Source: JAGVIE01 sp964520905 (GTDB lineage Bacteria > Bacteroidota > Ignavibacteria > UBA10030 > SZUA-254). Taken from it: DNA of 64,000 nucleotides. Each line of letters begins with the position of its first letter. Positions within the stretch are counted from its first letter, which is position 1. The notes beneath the pieces are model-generated. The model was not told the DNA's origin. It saw nothing but the letters and a program-made list of their open reading frames with translations, and searched no databases. Shown in pieces: positions 26,317-34,729 of this stretch. Location of the stretch: the NCBI GenBank assembly GCA_964520905.1, contig CAZFQL010000004.1:124001-188000 (forward strand), in the 5' to 3' direction. The position numbers and the translations under genes are program-made.

Positions 26317-27336
26317 TTAATCTCCTTTAATCAGTTGAAACATCTGAATCCGTTGATTGAGTTGATCGGCAACATAAATCATATTTTTTTGATCGACGTA
26401 CAAGCCAACCGGATTTTGAAAGCCCCAATTGTCGTTATTCGAAAATCGACCGATGAACATGAGGAATTCAAACTTATTGTTGAAAATCTGAAAATTCTGA
26501 TGGATGGCATCGATAATATAAATGTTCTGGTACGAATCAATGGCAATTCCCTTGGGGCGCGCAAATGTTCCGTAAATATTTCCTTGTTGTCCGAACTTTC
26601 TTTCAAATTTTCCTTCCGAATTAAAAACCTCAATGCGGAAATTGAATGCATCTACTACATATATATTCCCCGATGAATCGACCGCCGCACTCTGGGGAAA
26701 ATTAAATTCACCATCTTCTCCGCCTCGTTTGCCGATTGTAAGAAGTGAATCGCCATTTTCCGAATAGACAAATACCTGGTGCATTTGATTATCAACAACG
26801 ATAACCCTCTTGGCGAAGTGATCATAAACTACATCGACCGGGTTTGGGAAAGCGCCGGGTTTGCCGATGATGCCCAAGTATTTTCCATCGGGAGTCAATA
26901 CCACAACCTGGCCAATTTCACCTACACCCACAAAAACCTTTCCATTGCCACAGGTAATTCCCAATGTATTTCCTAACGGCGCCGGAACCTCGGCGCCTAA
27001 AGGCACCATCTCCTTTTCGTTTTGATCGATCATGATGATGCCAAGCGAAACATCTGAAACATATATTCTGCCACTATCATCAGCGCAAACATCGAATGGC
27101 CTATCAAAACGTATGTTTGACGATTTTCCGGCAAGCGCTCTTGTCAAAGCCCCCAATTTCGAACTGAAATCATCTTCACTTTGAAATGTTTTCACGTACT
27201 TTACTCGCGGTTCATCCGGCGGGCTGGGCCAAACGACTTCTACTGCCTGGGCGTTTTTTGACGACCCGCATCCAAATAAGAACAGCATAGTTAATGTCGT
27301 TCCAAGAATTATCGGTATCTGATATATCATTTTCAT
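26317..27336 (-). CDS. NHL-repeat lipoprotein
   Basis: The lipoprotein signal has its lipobox in FLFGCGSS (about residue 23). VWPSPPDEPRVKYVKTF and an NHL propeller follow (RPFDVCADDSGRIYVSD, NPVDVVYDHFAKRVIVVD, FPQSAAVDSSGNIYVVD, RPKGIAIDSYQNIYIID, NPVGLYVDQKNMIYVAD). It is a paralogue of the proteins at 22461 and 20681, with the same entry motif and a similar end (LNQRIQMFQLIKGD). It starts 6 nt after the barrel-like protein at 27343 and closes the first module. Outer-membrane anchoring is expected. Confidence 0.85.
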   Translation of the reverse strand: MKMIYQIPIILGTTLTMLFLFGCGSSKNAQAVEVVWPSPPDEPRVKYVKTFQSEDDFSSKLGALTRALAGKSSNIRFDRPFDVCADDSGRIYVSDVSLGIIMIDQNEKEMVPLGAEVPAPLGNTLGITCGNGKVFVGVGEIGQVVVLTPDGKYLGIIGKPGAFPNPVDVVYDHFAKRVIVVDNQMHQVFVYSENGDSLLTIGKRGGEDGEFNFPQSAAVDSSGNIYVVDAFNFRIEVFNSEGKFERKFGQQGNIYGTFARPKGIAIDSYQNIYIIDAIHQNFQIFNNKFEFLMFIGRFSNNDNWGFQNPVGLYVDQKNMIYVADQLNQRIQMFQLIKGD

Positions 27337-27342
27337 AGGTAT

Positions 27343-28290
27343 CTATTTCTTTGGTTCATTTTGTTTATCGTCTTTCTTGTCATCTTTTGAATCTTGATTC
27401 TTCTCATCTTTTTTCTCTATTCCAGCGTTCGCTGGATCTATAATTATCTGACCGATTCCCTTTTCCTGTGACGAGAGCTTTTCCATCTCTTCAATCGGAG
27501 GAACCAGCATCTGGGGCTGCTGAGGAGCTTTTGGCGTGAAGTCGAGATCTGCAGTCGACACAGATATTCCTGCGGTGATTATCCAGCTTTTGAGTTTTGC
27601 GGATGATGTATAGCCCGAGCTTACCTGTAAACTTATATTCGGCAATAAGCGTACGATGCCTGTGATTGATTCATGGATATCGTCGCGATAAAAATAATTG
27701 TAAAATAACTCTCCGCCTATCATAACAGACGTATTAAGCGGCAGAAGAATCCCGAAGCCGCCGATAGGTTTAAAGTTATTTTTCACGTTAGCAATGCCTG
27801 CAAATAGTGTCGGTTGAAAATTTCCAATCCTGAATCCGGTCGAGATCCCGCCTCGGAGAATATTCTGTGAAAATGTTGCGGCACTATCGATTTTTTGGCT
27901 TGATATAGATTCTGTCCACAATGCCAGATGTTCTACGAGCGGGAGTTTGAACGGCATCTGAAACTTTCCTCCGATACCGAATGACGTTGCCGATACGATA
28001 GTACCGGTTTGTTCACTGTACAGTTTAATATATCCTTCGAGGTTAGTAGATAATCCACCGTTGAGTTCGAAAACATTTAATCCACGTAAATTTTTTCTGA
28101 GATACTCTACTCGTCCCAACTGAACTCTAAATTGTGCAACGGGAGCAATGCCGGTTGTTGGGACAAAAACAACGCCGGTTCCACTCATCATGCCCTGATC
28201 GTTAAAATGCTGTGCGGCGGCAGAATATGTCGCACAAACAATAAGGACTATCTGATAATATGTTTTTACTTTTGATGACATTGCATACAA
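27343..28290 (-). CDS. Putative outer-membrane beta-barrel protein with charged C-terminal tail
   Basis: A signal peptide (about 1-26, ending SAAAQ) is followed by about 230 residues of barrel-like alternating sequence (GTGVVFVPTTGIAPVAQFRV, LLPNISLQVSSGYTSSAK). The tail is rich in Pro, then in Lys and Asp (KKDEKNQDSKDDKKDDKQ). It overlaps the octaheme cytochrome gene (28266) by 25 nt and precedes an NHL lipoprotein, the same position as the larger barrel at 23761. It is smaller (about 10-12 strands possible). Family not recognised; an outer-membrane role is inferred from composition and context. Confidence 0.55.
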   Translation of the reverse strand: MYAMSSKVKTYYQIVLIVCATYSAAAQHFNDQGMMSGTGVVFVPTTGIAPVAQFRVQLGRVEYLRKNLRGLNVFELNGGLSTNLEGYIKLYSEQTGTIVSATSFGIGGKFQMPFKLPLVEHLALWTESISSQKIDSAATFSQNILRGGISTGFRIGNFQPTLFAGIANVKNNFKPIGGFGILLPLNTSVMIGGELFYNYFYRDDIHESITGIVRLLPNISLQVSSGYTSSAKLKSWIITAGISVSTADLDFTPKAPQQPQMLVPPIEEMEKLSSQEKGIGQIIIDPANAGIEKKDEKNQDSKDDKKDDKQNEPKK

Positions 28291-29489
28291 ATCGCCATCG
28301 ACCCTCCGCCGGCTTTAAGAAGCGCAGCGTTTTCAGAGCCGTGGGGTTTATGACAGCTTACACATGAGATTTCTTCGTTATTTTGGCTGCTCAGTTTTGC
28401 GCTCCGCAGAGGGTGTTTATCAACGGGATGATTTGATTTGTAATTATCGTGGCAACTAAGGCACAGACGATAAACATCCTTCTTCAGAATAGCCGGTTGA
28501 TTTGAACCATGCGGTGAATGGCACGAGACACAATCGTTTGCTACAGGGTGAGGCACTTTTGAATCTTCAATCTCTTTTTTCTTTTCGTCGTGACAATCGT
28601 AACATACATCGGGAACGCCCTTAGTGACTACCATAGCATTTTTCTCGGATGACCAAGAGTGGCAAGTACCGCATTCTTTTGAATCCGCTGCAGGACCGTG
28701 AACAAGCTTACCGCTGATCAAAGCTTTGTGGCAAACACCGCAATCAGTATTCGTTTCTTGTTTAGGATTACTGCTTGGAAGACCCTCATGACACGGTGTG
28801 CAGCTTTGTTCCAGTTTTGAATTATGAAATCGTTCAGGCCTAGAATCGATTGGGTTTGAATCAACTATAAATCGTGTTAAATATTCAACTGTATTTTGTG
28901 ATTGTCCGGGAATGGAAAAATAAATACGATTCATGTCAGGTATCAGTTGAACGGGAATTGTATAGAGCGCTCTGCCTTCGCTCGTCGGGTCCTCATGTGT
29001 GGTAGTATAAATGCTGTCCTTCCATCCACGTATCTTGATAAAAATTGAAGAAGCATTTATCGATTGAACTTCCTTTAGAAACTCGGCAAATCTAGTAGTT
29101 TGCCAGAACGAACGGATCGTCATAGTGTCAGAGTAACTGAAAATAATTGAATCGGGTTTTGACATCCCGGAGTAGAATTTATATGAGTATGACAGGAGCT
29201 CGATAGATGTACGAGGTTCAAAAATTTTATAAAATTCTTTAGCAAAATTATCTTTCGTTGTTTTAGTATTAATATCTACAAGCTTATCAGCTTCCCATTG
29301 AGTTGAGATCAGCAGGTGATCGCCCGCATCTTTTGAAACCGAAACTAAAATAGTTTTTCCCTGATCATATGAAACGGTATCACCTGGCGTCGGAAGAATT
29401 AACGCCAGATCTTTTTTTTGAGTATCACCCAAGAACAGAACGCAAAAGGCGATACACAATGCTATAAATTTAAAGGATTTTTTATTCAT
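28266..29489 (-). CDS. Octaheme c-type cytochrome with N-terminal non-heme domain
   Basis: A signal peptide (1-22) is followed by a non-heme domain of about 200 residues (Ig-like/beta, LILPTPGDTVSYDQGKTI). Eight CXXCH sites then occupy residues about 230-407: SCTPCHEG, DCGVCHKA, ECGTCHSW, VCYDCHDE, DCVSCHSPHG, LCLSCHDN, SCVSCHKPHG and ICMQCHQK, the last at the C-terminus. It is the first gene of the long conduit operon and carries the sigma54 promoter (29520-29533) about 30 nt upstream. The N-terminal domain may dock to the barrel or to a substrate. Confidence 0.85.
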   Translation of the reverse strand: MNKKSFKFIALCIAFCVLFLGDTQKKDLALILPTPGDTVSYDQGKTILVSVSKDAGDHLLISTQWEADKLVDINTKTTKDNFAKEFYKIFEPRTSIELLSYSYKFYSGMSKPDSIIFSYSDTMTIRSFWQTTRFAEFLKEVQSINASSIFIKIRGWKDSIYTTTHEDPTSEGRALYTIPVQLIPDMNRIYFSIPGQSQNTVEYLTRFIVDSNPIDSRPERFHNSKLEQSCTPCHEGLPSSNPKQETNTDCGVCHKALISGKLVHGPAADSKECGTCHSWSSEKNAMVVTKGVPDVCYDCHDEKKKEIEDSKVPHPVANDCVSCHSPHGSNQPAILKKDVYRLCLSCHDNYKSNHPVDKHPLRSAKLSSQNNEEISCVSCHKPHGSENAALLKAGGGSMAICMQCHQK

Positions 29490-29517
29490 GGATTTTACTG
29501 GGACACTGGGATCTATT

Positions 29518-29535
29518 TTGCATGAATGGTGCCAA
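29518..29535 (-). promoter_or_regulatory. Sigma54 (RpoN) -24/-12 promoter of the conduit operon
   Basis: The minus strand reads TTGGCACcattcATGCA. GG (29533-29532) and GC (29521-29520) are exactly 10 nt apart, and TGGCAC matches the consensus perfectly. The expected start is near 29508, giving a short leader before the ATG at 29489. Confidence 0.75.
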
Positions 29536-29590
29536 ATAAATTCAGTAATACTGGCTAATTAGGAGGGATTTTTTAATTCAATTGAAGTCG

Positions 29591-29610
29591 GGTGAGTTAG
29601 ATAACACACC
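29591..29610. promoter_or_regulatory. Inverted-repeat operator, probable NtrC-type enhancer site 2
   Basis: GGTGAGTTAGATAACACACC has 8 of 10 paired positions matching. It lies about 67 nt upstream of the -24 element at 29532 and is related to the sites at 15318 and 33237 (common core TGRGTTAnATRACMCA). Confidence 0.6.
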
Positions 29611-29699
29611 GAAAATGGTTAAACTTGCTCAACCTTGATAATGGGTAAAATGGGAATCATCCAATCGAACGCAGGAAGATATAAATGACGAGAGCAGGA

Positions 29700-30086
29700 T
29701 TAATGGCAGGCGGCTTTGCGATGAGTATATTCAGTCACAAGCGTAATAATTTCTCTGAGATTAAACGGCTTTTCAATCACGCTATCGACATTAGTCAGAT
29801 GTGCCAGGTCGTTCATAAAATGCTTATCTTTTGTAGTCATCATCAACACCGGTATTTCAGACGAATACTTTTTAACAGATGATGCAACCTCGAATCCGTC
29901 AATATGAGGAAGATTTAAATCTGTAATTACGAGATCGTATCCCGATAAACTCAATTTTTCTAAAGCTTTCTCACCGGTCTCAGCAATTACTACAGTGAAA
30001 CCGGCTTTCTTTAGAGCATTTGCGAGCGACCAGCCGATAAGTGCTTCATCTTCAACTATTAATATTTTCGTACCGGATTCTTTCAT
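29700..30086 (-). CDS. Single-domain response regulator
   Basis: A receiver domain only (128 residues): acidic residues in IVEDEA, phospho-Asp in DLVITDLNLPHIDG, Thr in LMMTTKD and Lys in VIEKPFNL. It has no output domain, so it probably works as a phosphate relay or by protein contact (CheY/Spo0F-like). It lies 217 nt below the NtrC-type gene and just upstream of the promoter region of the conduit operon, so it may modulate the c-heme kinase. The intervening bases hold no gene. Confidence 0.8.
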   Translation of the reverse strand: MKESGTKILIVEDEALIGWSLANALKKAGFTVVIAETGEKALEKLSLSGYDLVITDLNLPHIDGFEVASSVKKYSSEIPVLMMTTKDKHFMNDLAHLTNVDSVIEKPFNLREIITLVTEYTHRKAACH

Positions 30087-30303
30087 CGTTGTCTCAAACT
30101 TTTTTGGAAAGTTGTTCCCTAATATTACCGGGTTTTAAATTATTCGATAGATAATAAGACAAAGCGTGTGCCAAATTAACATAAAAGTTTTTTCTTTCTA
30201 AAATCTCAATAATCACAAATACGGAGTGGGATATTCCTACAGGGTGCGTAATATCTTGACATTGTATGAGGGATTAAACCCACCACGAGTTTAAGACTGA
30301 CTA

Positions 30304-31671
30304 TTATAGGAGTTTGTGCTTTTTCATTCTGTACCGTAGAGTGTCACGGCTGATCTTGAGGATCTTTGCAGCTTGAGATTGGTTTTGATTTGTTTTTTCC
30401 AGCGCTTTAATTATGATTTGTTTCTCAATAGAGTCAAGTGATTGTACTCCTGAATCGAGATCAAACGATAGCTCCGGTTTTTCGCGGCGCAAAGAGTGTA
30501 TATGTCCCAGTTCAACGTGATGGGAGAAGATATATTCGCCATCGTCCATCAATACGGCTCGCTCCACGACATTGCGTAGCTCCCGAACGTTACCGGGCCA
30601 CTCATAATTGAGAAAGATTTTTTTTGTATCTTCCGATAAACCCTTGAAATTTTTATGAAAGGAGATATTAAATTCATTAAGGAAAAAATCCGCCAATAAT
30701 AGTATATCCTCCCCACGATCCCGAAGTGGAGGAAGCTGAATTGTCGCTACGTTCAGCCTGTAGTAAAGATCAGAACGGAATTTCCCCTCTCTCACTAATC
30801 GCTCCAACGGTTGATTTGTTGCAGCGAGAATTCTTACATCGACTGAAATATCTGAAGTGCCGCCGACACGCTGAAATGTTTTTTGCTCCAATACCCTCAG
30901 CAACTTCACCTGAATCTTCTGAGATATATCTCCGATTTCATCGAGGAGGATTGTTCCGCCGTCAGAGAGTTCAAATATTCCTTTCTTCTGTGTCCGGGCG
31001 TCTGTAAATGCTCCACGCTCGTGACCAAAGAGTTCGCTTTCAACAAGTGTCTCTGTAAGGGCGGAAAAATTAACCGGGATCCAAGGTTTATCGCCACGCT
31101 CACTAAGGAAATGAATTGCCTTCGCTGCTAATTCTTTCCCCGTACCGCTTTCCCCGGTTATGAGTACGGTTGTTCCACTGCTTTGGGCAATCTTGCTGAT
31201 TTGTTCGCAAACTCGTTTCATAGGAGGTGACGATCCAAGAAGACCATAGAAGCCGCATGTCTTTTGTTGGTCTTTCATGAAATGCGCAACCTGTCGCTTT
31301 AGGTGAGTAGATTCACATGCCTTCTCAAGAACAACAATTAGCTCCTCAATGTTTACAGGTTTTGTTACATAATCGAATGCTCCTAATTTCATTGCCTGTA
31401 CCGCCGTTTGGGAACGATCAACCGCCGTCAGCATAATGATCGGTGTAAAACTATTCTGTAGCTTAATCTCTGTCAGCAGGTCAATTCCTGTTCCATCGGG
31501 AAGTACCTGATCGAGAATAATAACATCCGGGTTTTTTTCCTGAAATATGGAAAATGCCTGCTTAATGTTTTCTGCTTCGAAGATTGTAAAACCGAGCTTG
31601 GTTAATTCTTGCCTTAATGACCACCTTATCAGGTTTTCATCATCTACGATTAGAATTGTTTTACAAAGCAT
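30304..31671 (-). CDS. NtrC-family sigma54-dependent response regulator
   Basis: Receiver (about 1-120: DDEN, phospho-Asp in VIILDQVLPDGTG, Lys in YVTKPVN). AAA+ domain (about 140-370) with Walker A GESGTGKE, the GAFTDA loop that contacts sigma54, Walker B GGTILLDEIGDI and arginine-finger region RSDLYYRL. C-terminal Fis-type HTH (NQSQAAKILKISRDTLRYRM). Every motif is intact. It starts 6 nt after the c-heme kinase gene. The sigma54 promoters at 15203, 29520 and 33271, each near a shared inverted repeat, are its obvious targets (inference). Confidence 0.9.
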   Translation of the reverse strand: MLCKTILIVDDENLIRWSLRQELTKLGFTIFEAENIKQAFSIFQEKNPDVIILDQVLPDGTGIDLLTEIKLQNSFTPIIMLTAVDRSQTAVQAMKLGAFDYVTKPVNIEELIVVLEKACESTHLKRQVAHFMKDQQKTCGFYGLLGSSPPMKRVCEQISKIAQSSGTTVLITGESGTGKELAAKAIHFLSERGDKPWIPVNFSALTETLVESELFGHERGAFTDARTQKKGIFELSDGGTILLDEIGDISQKIQVKLLRVLEQKTFQRVGGTSDISVDVRILAATNQPLERLVREGKFRSDLYYRLNVATIQLPPLRDRGEDILLLADFFLNEFNISFHKNFKGLSEDTKKIFLNYEWPGNVRELRNVVERAVLMDDGEYIFSHHVELGHIHSLRREKPELSFDLDSGVQSLDSIEKQIIIKALEKTNQNQSQAAKILKISRDTLRYRMKKHKLL

Positions 31672-31677
31672 AAATCT

Positions 31678-33180
31678 CTATTTCCGATCTTGTTCTTTTG
31701 GAAGTGTGATTGAAACGATTGTGCCTTTTCCGGTTTTACTTTCAATGCCAATCGTGCCATGATGTTGTTCAATGATGCGCTTTGAGATTGTCATGCCGAG
31801 ACCGGTACCTTTATGTTTTGTAGTAAAGAATGGTTGAAAAACGCATGTAAGTTGTTCCGGAGATATTCCTTTACCTGTATCTTTAATAATTATTTTCACC
31901 GTGGAATTATCACCTACCATAGCTATTGTAACGAATCCTTTGTCCTCAATAGACTGGACGGCGTTGAGAGTTATATTCCATAAGACCTGTTGGAGTTGTT
32001 TTCGATCTCCCATAATAGATAATTCTCTGTCCCCGAAATCGGTAGATATCTCAATCTGTTTTCGCTTAATTTGCTGGGAAAGGAGTGAAATCGTTTTCTT
32101 TATCAACTCACCTATATTCAGAAGATCGAAAACCGGCAGTGTCGGCCGTGCATAAGATAATAAATCGTTGACAGCGTGGTTCACTCTTTCGAGCTGCGTA
32201 ATCATTTCAGCGATGATTTCTTTTCGGTCGTCGCCTTTCTTAGTCTCCGAATCGAATACTTGCAGCGCTCCCAGAACTCCGGCTATTGGATTTTTTATTT
32301 CGTGTGCGATTCCGGCAGCCATTTCACCGGCACTTGCCAGACGATCAGCGTGCTCGAGACGTGATTGATGCAGTTCATGCACTTTGGAATTTGTCACATT
32401 AAGACGCCGAACGAGATTATTGAAAGATTCCATCACGCCGGTCATTTCATCGCGCTGACGAGGAACTTTTAATTCGGAAAATATTATTTCATGACCCTGT
32501 TCGAATTGCTCGAGTTGATCGTCTATCTGCATGATCTGTTTCTGTAATTTCCTGACAGGTCGGATCACAAGGAAAAGAAGCGCGATAAAAAGAACGCCTC
32601 CAAGTCCCGTGAAAGTTGCAATAGTCATCATGATATTGACAGAACGGTGCTGCAGAGCCACGCTTCGAATATCATCCATGTTAATTTTTACAGCCAATAA
32701 CCCTATTATGTCTTTGGTATCATTATGGCATGAATAACAATCCGGCTTTTTTACTATCGGGGTGATTACATATTCGAACGAGGAACCTCCTTCATTCATA
32801 AAAAGGAATTTCTCGCCTGGATACTGAGGTAATTCAGTAAATCGATCGATCGGGAGCTTCTTGGAAAGTTGACCTGATTTTGCGCCGAGAACGATAGTGC
32901 CGTCTTCTTTTAATATGAGAATATTATCGGCTTGCCCGGAAGCGATAACTCTTTCAAGAGCGGCTTGTAACTGATCGTTCTGTCCGCGCAGCATGATGTA
33001 TTCAAGTATCGCTTTTCCAAATTCTGCCACGCCGTGAGCTTTTGATTGCGCGCCGTGCTCGAGCATTGAGTAACCGGTACGATGAGCAAAATATACGAAG
33101 GCACCGCCAAACGTTAGAAATGTTACGACAACCGCAAGAGCGATTTTATTCCCCAACGAGGAGAAAACTTTGTTAAACAT
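31678..33180 (-). CDS. Membrane histidine kinase with c-type heme motif in its sensor domain
   Basis: TM1 (about 12-32), an extracytoplasmic domain (33-180), TM2 (about 182-205), HAMP, HisKA with AAGIAHEIKNPIAGVLGAL, then an ATPase domain (DTGKGIS, GTGLGMTISKRI). Inside the sensor, residues 148-152 are CYSCH, followed by NDTKDIIGLLAVKI. This is the layout of DUF3365/Tll0287-like heme sensors, in which a covalently bound heme c faces the periplasm. It should sense redox state or a heme ligand and phosphorylate the NtrC-type regulator next to it. Promoter and operator candidates lie at 33237-33286. Confidence 0.88.
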   Translation of the reverse strand: MFNKVFSSLGNKIALAVVVTFLTFGGAFVYFAHRTGYSMLEHGAQSKAHGVAEFGKAILEYIMLRGQNDQLQAALERVIASGQADNILILKEDGTIVLGAKSGQLSKKLPIDRFTELPQYPGEKFLFMNEGGSSFEYVITPIVKKPDCYSCHNDTKDIIGLLAVKINMDDIRSVALQHRSVNIMMTIATFTGLGGVLFIALLFLVIRPVRKLQKQIMQIDDQLEQFEQGHEIIFSELKVPRQRDEMTGVMESFNNLVRRLNVTNSKVHELHQSRLEHADRLASAGEMAAGIAHEIKNPIAGVLGALQVFDSETKKGDDRKEIIAEMITQLERVNHAVNDLLSYARPTLPVFDLLNIGELIKKTISLLSQQIKRKQIEISTDFGDRELSIMGDRKQLQQVLWNITLNAVQSIEDKGFVTIAMVGDNSTVKIIIKDTGKGISPEQLTCVFQPFFTTKHKGTGLGMTISKRIIEQHHGTIGIESKTGKGTIVSITLPKEQDRK

Positions 33181-33236
33181 TATTTTAGAGGATTATTCAA
33201 ATATCTCATTTAAGATACAAAAATCTTAAATCATTT

Positions 33237-33256
33237 GCTGGGTTATATGACACAGT
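33237..33256. promoter_or_regulatory. Inverted-repeat operator, probable NtrC-type site 3
   Basis: GCTGGGTTATATGACACAGT pairs at 7 of 10 positions and is clearly related to the sites at 15318 and 29591. Here it lies just downstream of the predicted start from the sigma54 promoter at 33271-33284, so it may mediate autoregulation. A perfect AT-rich 8-bp hairpin (33209-33216 with 33223-33230) follows in the leader. Confidence 0.55.
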
Positions 33257-33268
33257 CGGTAAGATTTC

Positions 33269-33286
33269 CTGCAAAAATCACGCCTT
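33269..33286 (-). promoter_or_regulatory. Sigma54-like promoter of the c-heme kinase operon
   Basis: The minus strand reads AAGGCGTGATTTTTGCAG. GG (33284-33283) and GC (33272-33271) are 10 nt apart, with a T-rich run before the GC. The -24 side departs from TGGCAC, so it is weaker than the other two. Confidence 0.5.
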
Positions 33287-33374
33287 TCTATAAAATATTT
33301 ATATTATCCGCGGATGATGCGTAGATTAAAATAGTTTAGCGTGTATTGGGAGAAGATATAAATTCTCAAATCCA

Positions 33375-33959
33375 TCAGTGCGGCAAGCGCGCGAGGTTTG
33401 AATAATCATTCCGGGTATTGATGTTGAAAAGCAGTTTTATAAATTCCGGAGATGCTGGGAGAATGTTCGAGTGAATATTCTTGATGAAATATTGAACCGA
33501 ATATTGTTTTTCTTCAAGATGATTTATCAAAATGGGTAAGCATGTACGATTATACAAACCGAAGAGAGGCTGAATTCTATCATCGACGAAAAAGAGAGTT
33601 GTATCTTCCGCGTGAGAACGGTCTATAATATATTTCATGAGGACGCAGCTCGCGAGCGGAAGGTCAACCGATGCAACGAACACACTTTTTGAATTCGAAT
33701 TAACGAGCGCTGAATGTATTCCCGAAAGAGGACCGCAGTTTTTATAGATATCCCCGTAAACCGGTAAATGTAAAAAGTCATAGCAGCCGGCAAAATCAGA
33801 GATGACGATTACATCCGTGAATATTTTCTGAAGCTCTTCGGCAATTCTCTGAATAAATGATTTACCGTTCAACGTAAGCAAGGCTTTATCTTGCCCCATA
33901 CGCGTGCTTTGTCCGCCGGCAAGTATGGCTCCGGTAATATCATTAAGTATATTTTTCAT
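33375..33959 (-). CDS. mobA: Molybdenum cofactor guanylyltransferase MobA
   Basis: The nucleotidyltransferase motif ILAGGQSTRMGQDKALL (residues about 13-29) binds GTP and Mg. VYGDIYKNCGPLSGIHSAL and VASVDLPLA follow. The enzyme joins GMP to molybdopterin to form the bis-MGD cofactor used by DMSO-reductase-family enzymes such as the PsrA-type protein encoded upstream in the same direction. Length (194) is normal. It is last in the sulfur-respiration gene run, 114 nt after the rhodanese-like gene; those bases hold no gene. Confidence 0.85.
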   Translation of the reverse strand: MKNILNDITGAILAGGQSTRMGQDKALLTLNGKSFIQRIAEELQKIFTDVIVISDFAGCYDFLHLPVYGDIYKNCGPLSGIHSALVNSNSKSVFVASVDLPLASCVLMKYIIDRSHAEDTTLFFVDDRIQPLFGLYNRTCLPILINHLEEKQYSVQYFIKNIHSNILPASPEFIKLLFNINTRNDYSNLARLPH

Positions 33960-34073
33960 AAACTAACTATCGTTCATTTACGATCGGTATTGTTATTTTG
34001 ATAGATAATAAAAAACCTCACCCCGCTAAAAAGGATGAGACAAAAAAACGGGAAGCAAGCAAAAGGGTACAAT

Positions 34074-34727
34074 CTAACAACCTTCTTTCTTTTTCTTCTT
34101 TCCTGCGGTTGGCGCAGATGTTCCGCTTGGCATTTCAAGTTTAGGTATCGTTTTCTTTGCAGAAACTTCTTCCGCGGTGCCGCCGACTTGCGGTGAGCCG
34201 CCAAAGAATTTACTAACTTCCTTCATCTTTTCAAATGCGGCAGTCTGTTCCGGAGTTGCGTTTTGTGCAAGCTTCGGAAAAAGAATTTTATCTGTCCATT
34301 CTTCCAATCCGCCCAACAACATGTACACCGCTTTATATCCTTTAGCTCTCAGCAACATCCATGCTTGAGCAGAATGAATTCCGCCTTCGGAATACAATAC
34401 GAGTTTCTCGTTTCGCAGAAGCGGATATTCATTCAATTCTGTCATCGGAACAAGTTCGGCTGAGGGAATATGGTACTCGTTGAACTCCTTTTCTGTTCGA
34501 AGATCGAGAAGCTTGAAGTCGCTCTTTCCCTGAACAATCCAATCGGCAAGTTCTTCGGATGATACGTGATCTGCTTGTTTGTCGATAATAAGTGCAAGTT
34601 CTTTTGCATCCATTGTCACAGAATTGCCGCGGTATGGATTGCCTGCGAAGATGGCAATTGATCCAAGCACAAATGCAAACAGGGCAAGTTTTTTATTCAT
34701 CGAAAATTTTGATAAAATGTTTTTCAT
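34074..34727 (-). CDS. Exported rhodanese-like protein without the catalytic cysteine
   Basis: A hydrophobic N-terminal signal or anchor (about 10-28) is followed by a rhodanese domain (ADWIVQGKSDFKLLDLRTEKEF, HIPSAELVPM, GGLEEW). The active-site loop, normally CxxGxRS after a hydrophobic strand, reads LYSEGGIHSAQA, so the sulfur-accepting Cys is replaced. The tail is Lys-rich and ends in a Cys (KKKKKEGC). The start chosen is the second ATG, 8 nt after GGAG; the first (34733) overlaps the YeeE stop. Coupling to the YeeE pair suggests a role in handling or delivering sulfur compounds, perhaps by binding without turnover. Confidence 0.75.
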   Translation of the reverse strand: MKNILSKFSMNKKLALFAFVLGSIAIFAGNPYRGNSVTMDAKELALIIDKQADHVSSEELADWIVQGKSDFKLLDLRTEKEFNEYHIPSAELVPMTELNEYPLLRNEKLVLYSEGGIHSAQAWMLLRAKGYKAVYMLLGGLEEWTDKILFPKLAQNATPEQTAAFEKMKEVSKFFGGSPQVGGTAEEVSAKKTIPKLEMPSGTSAPTAGKKKKKEGC

Positions 34728-34729
34728 AA

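Noticed and set aside
28266..29489. Calling the cytochrome genes nitrite or hydroxylamine reductases
   Set aside because: No CXXCK site or NrfA/HAO-like catalytic features were seen in any multiheme protein here.
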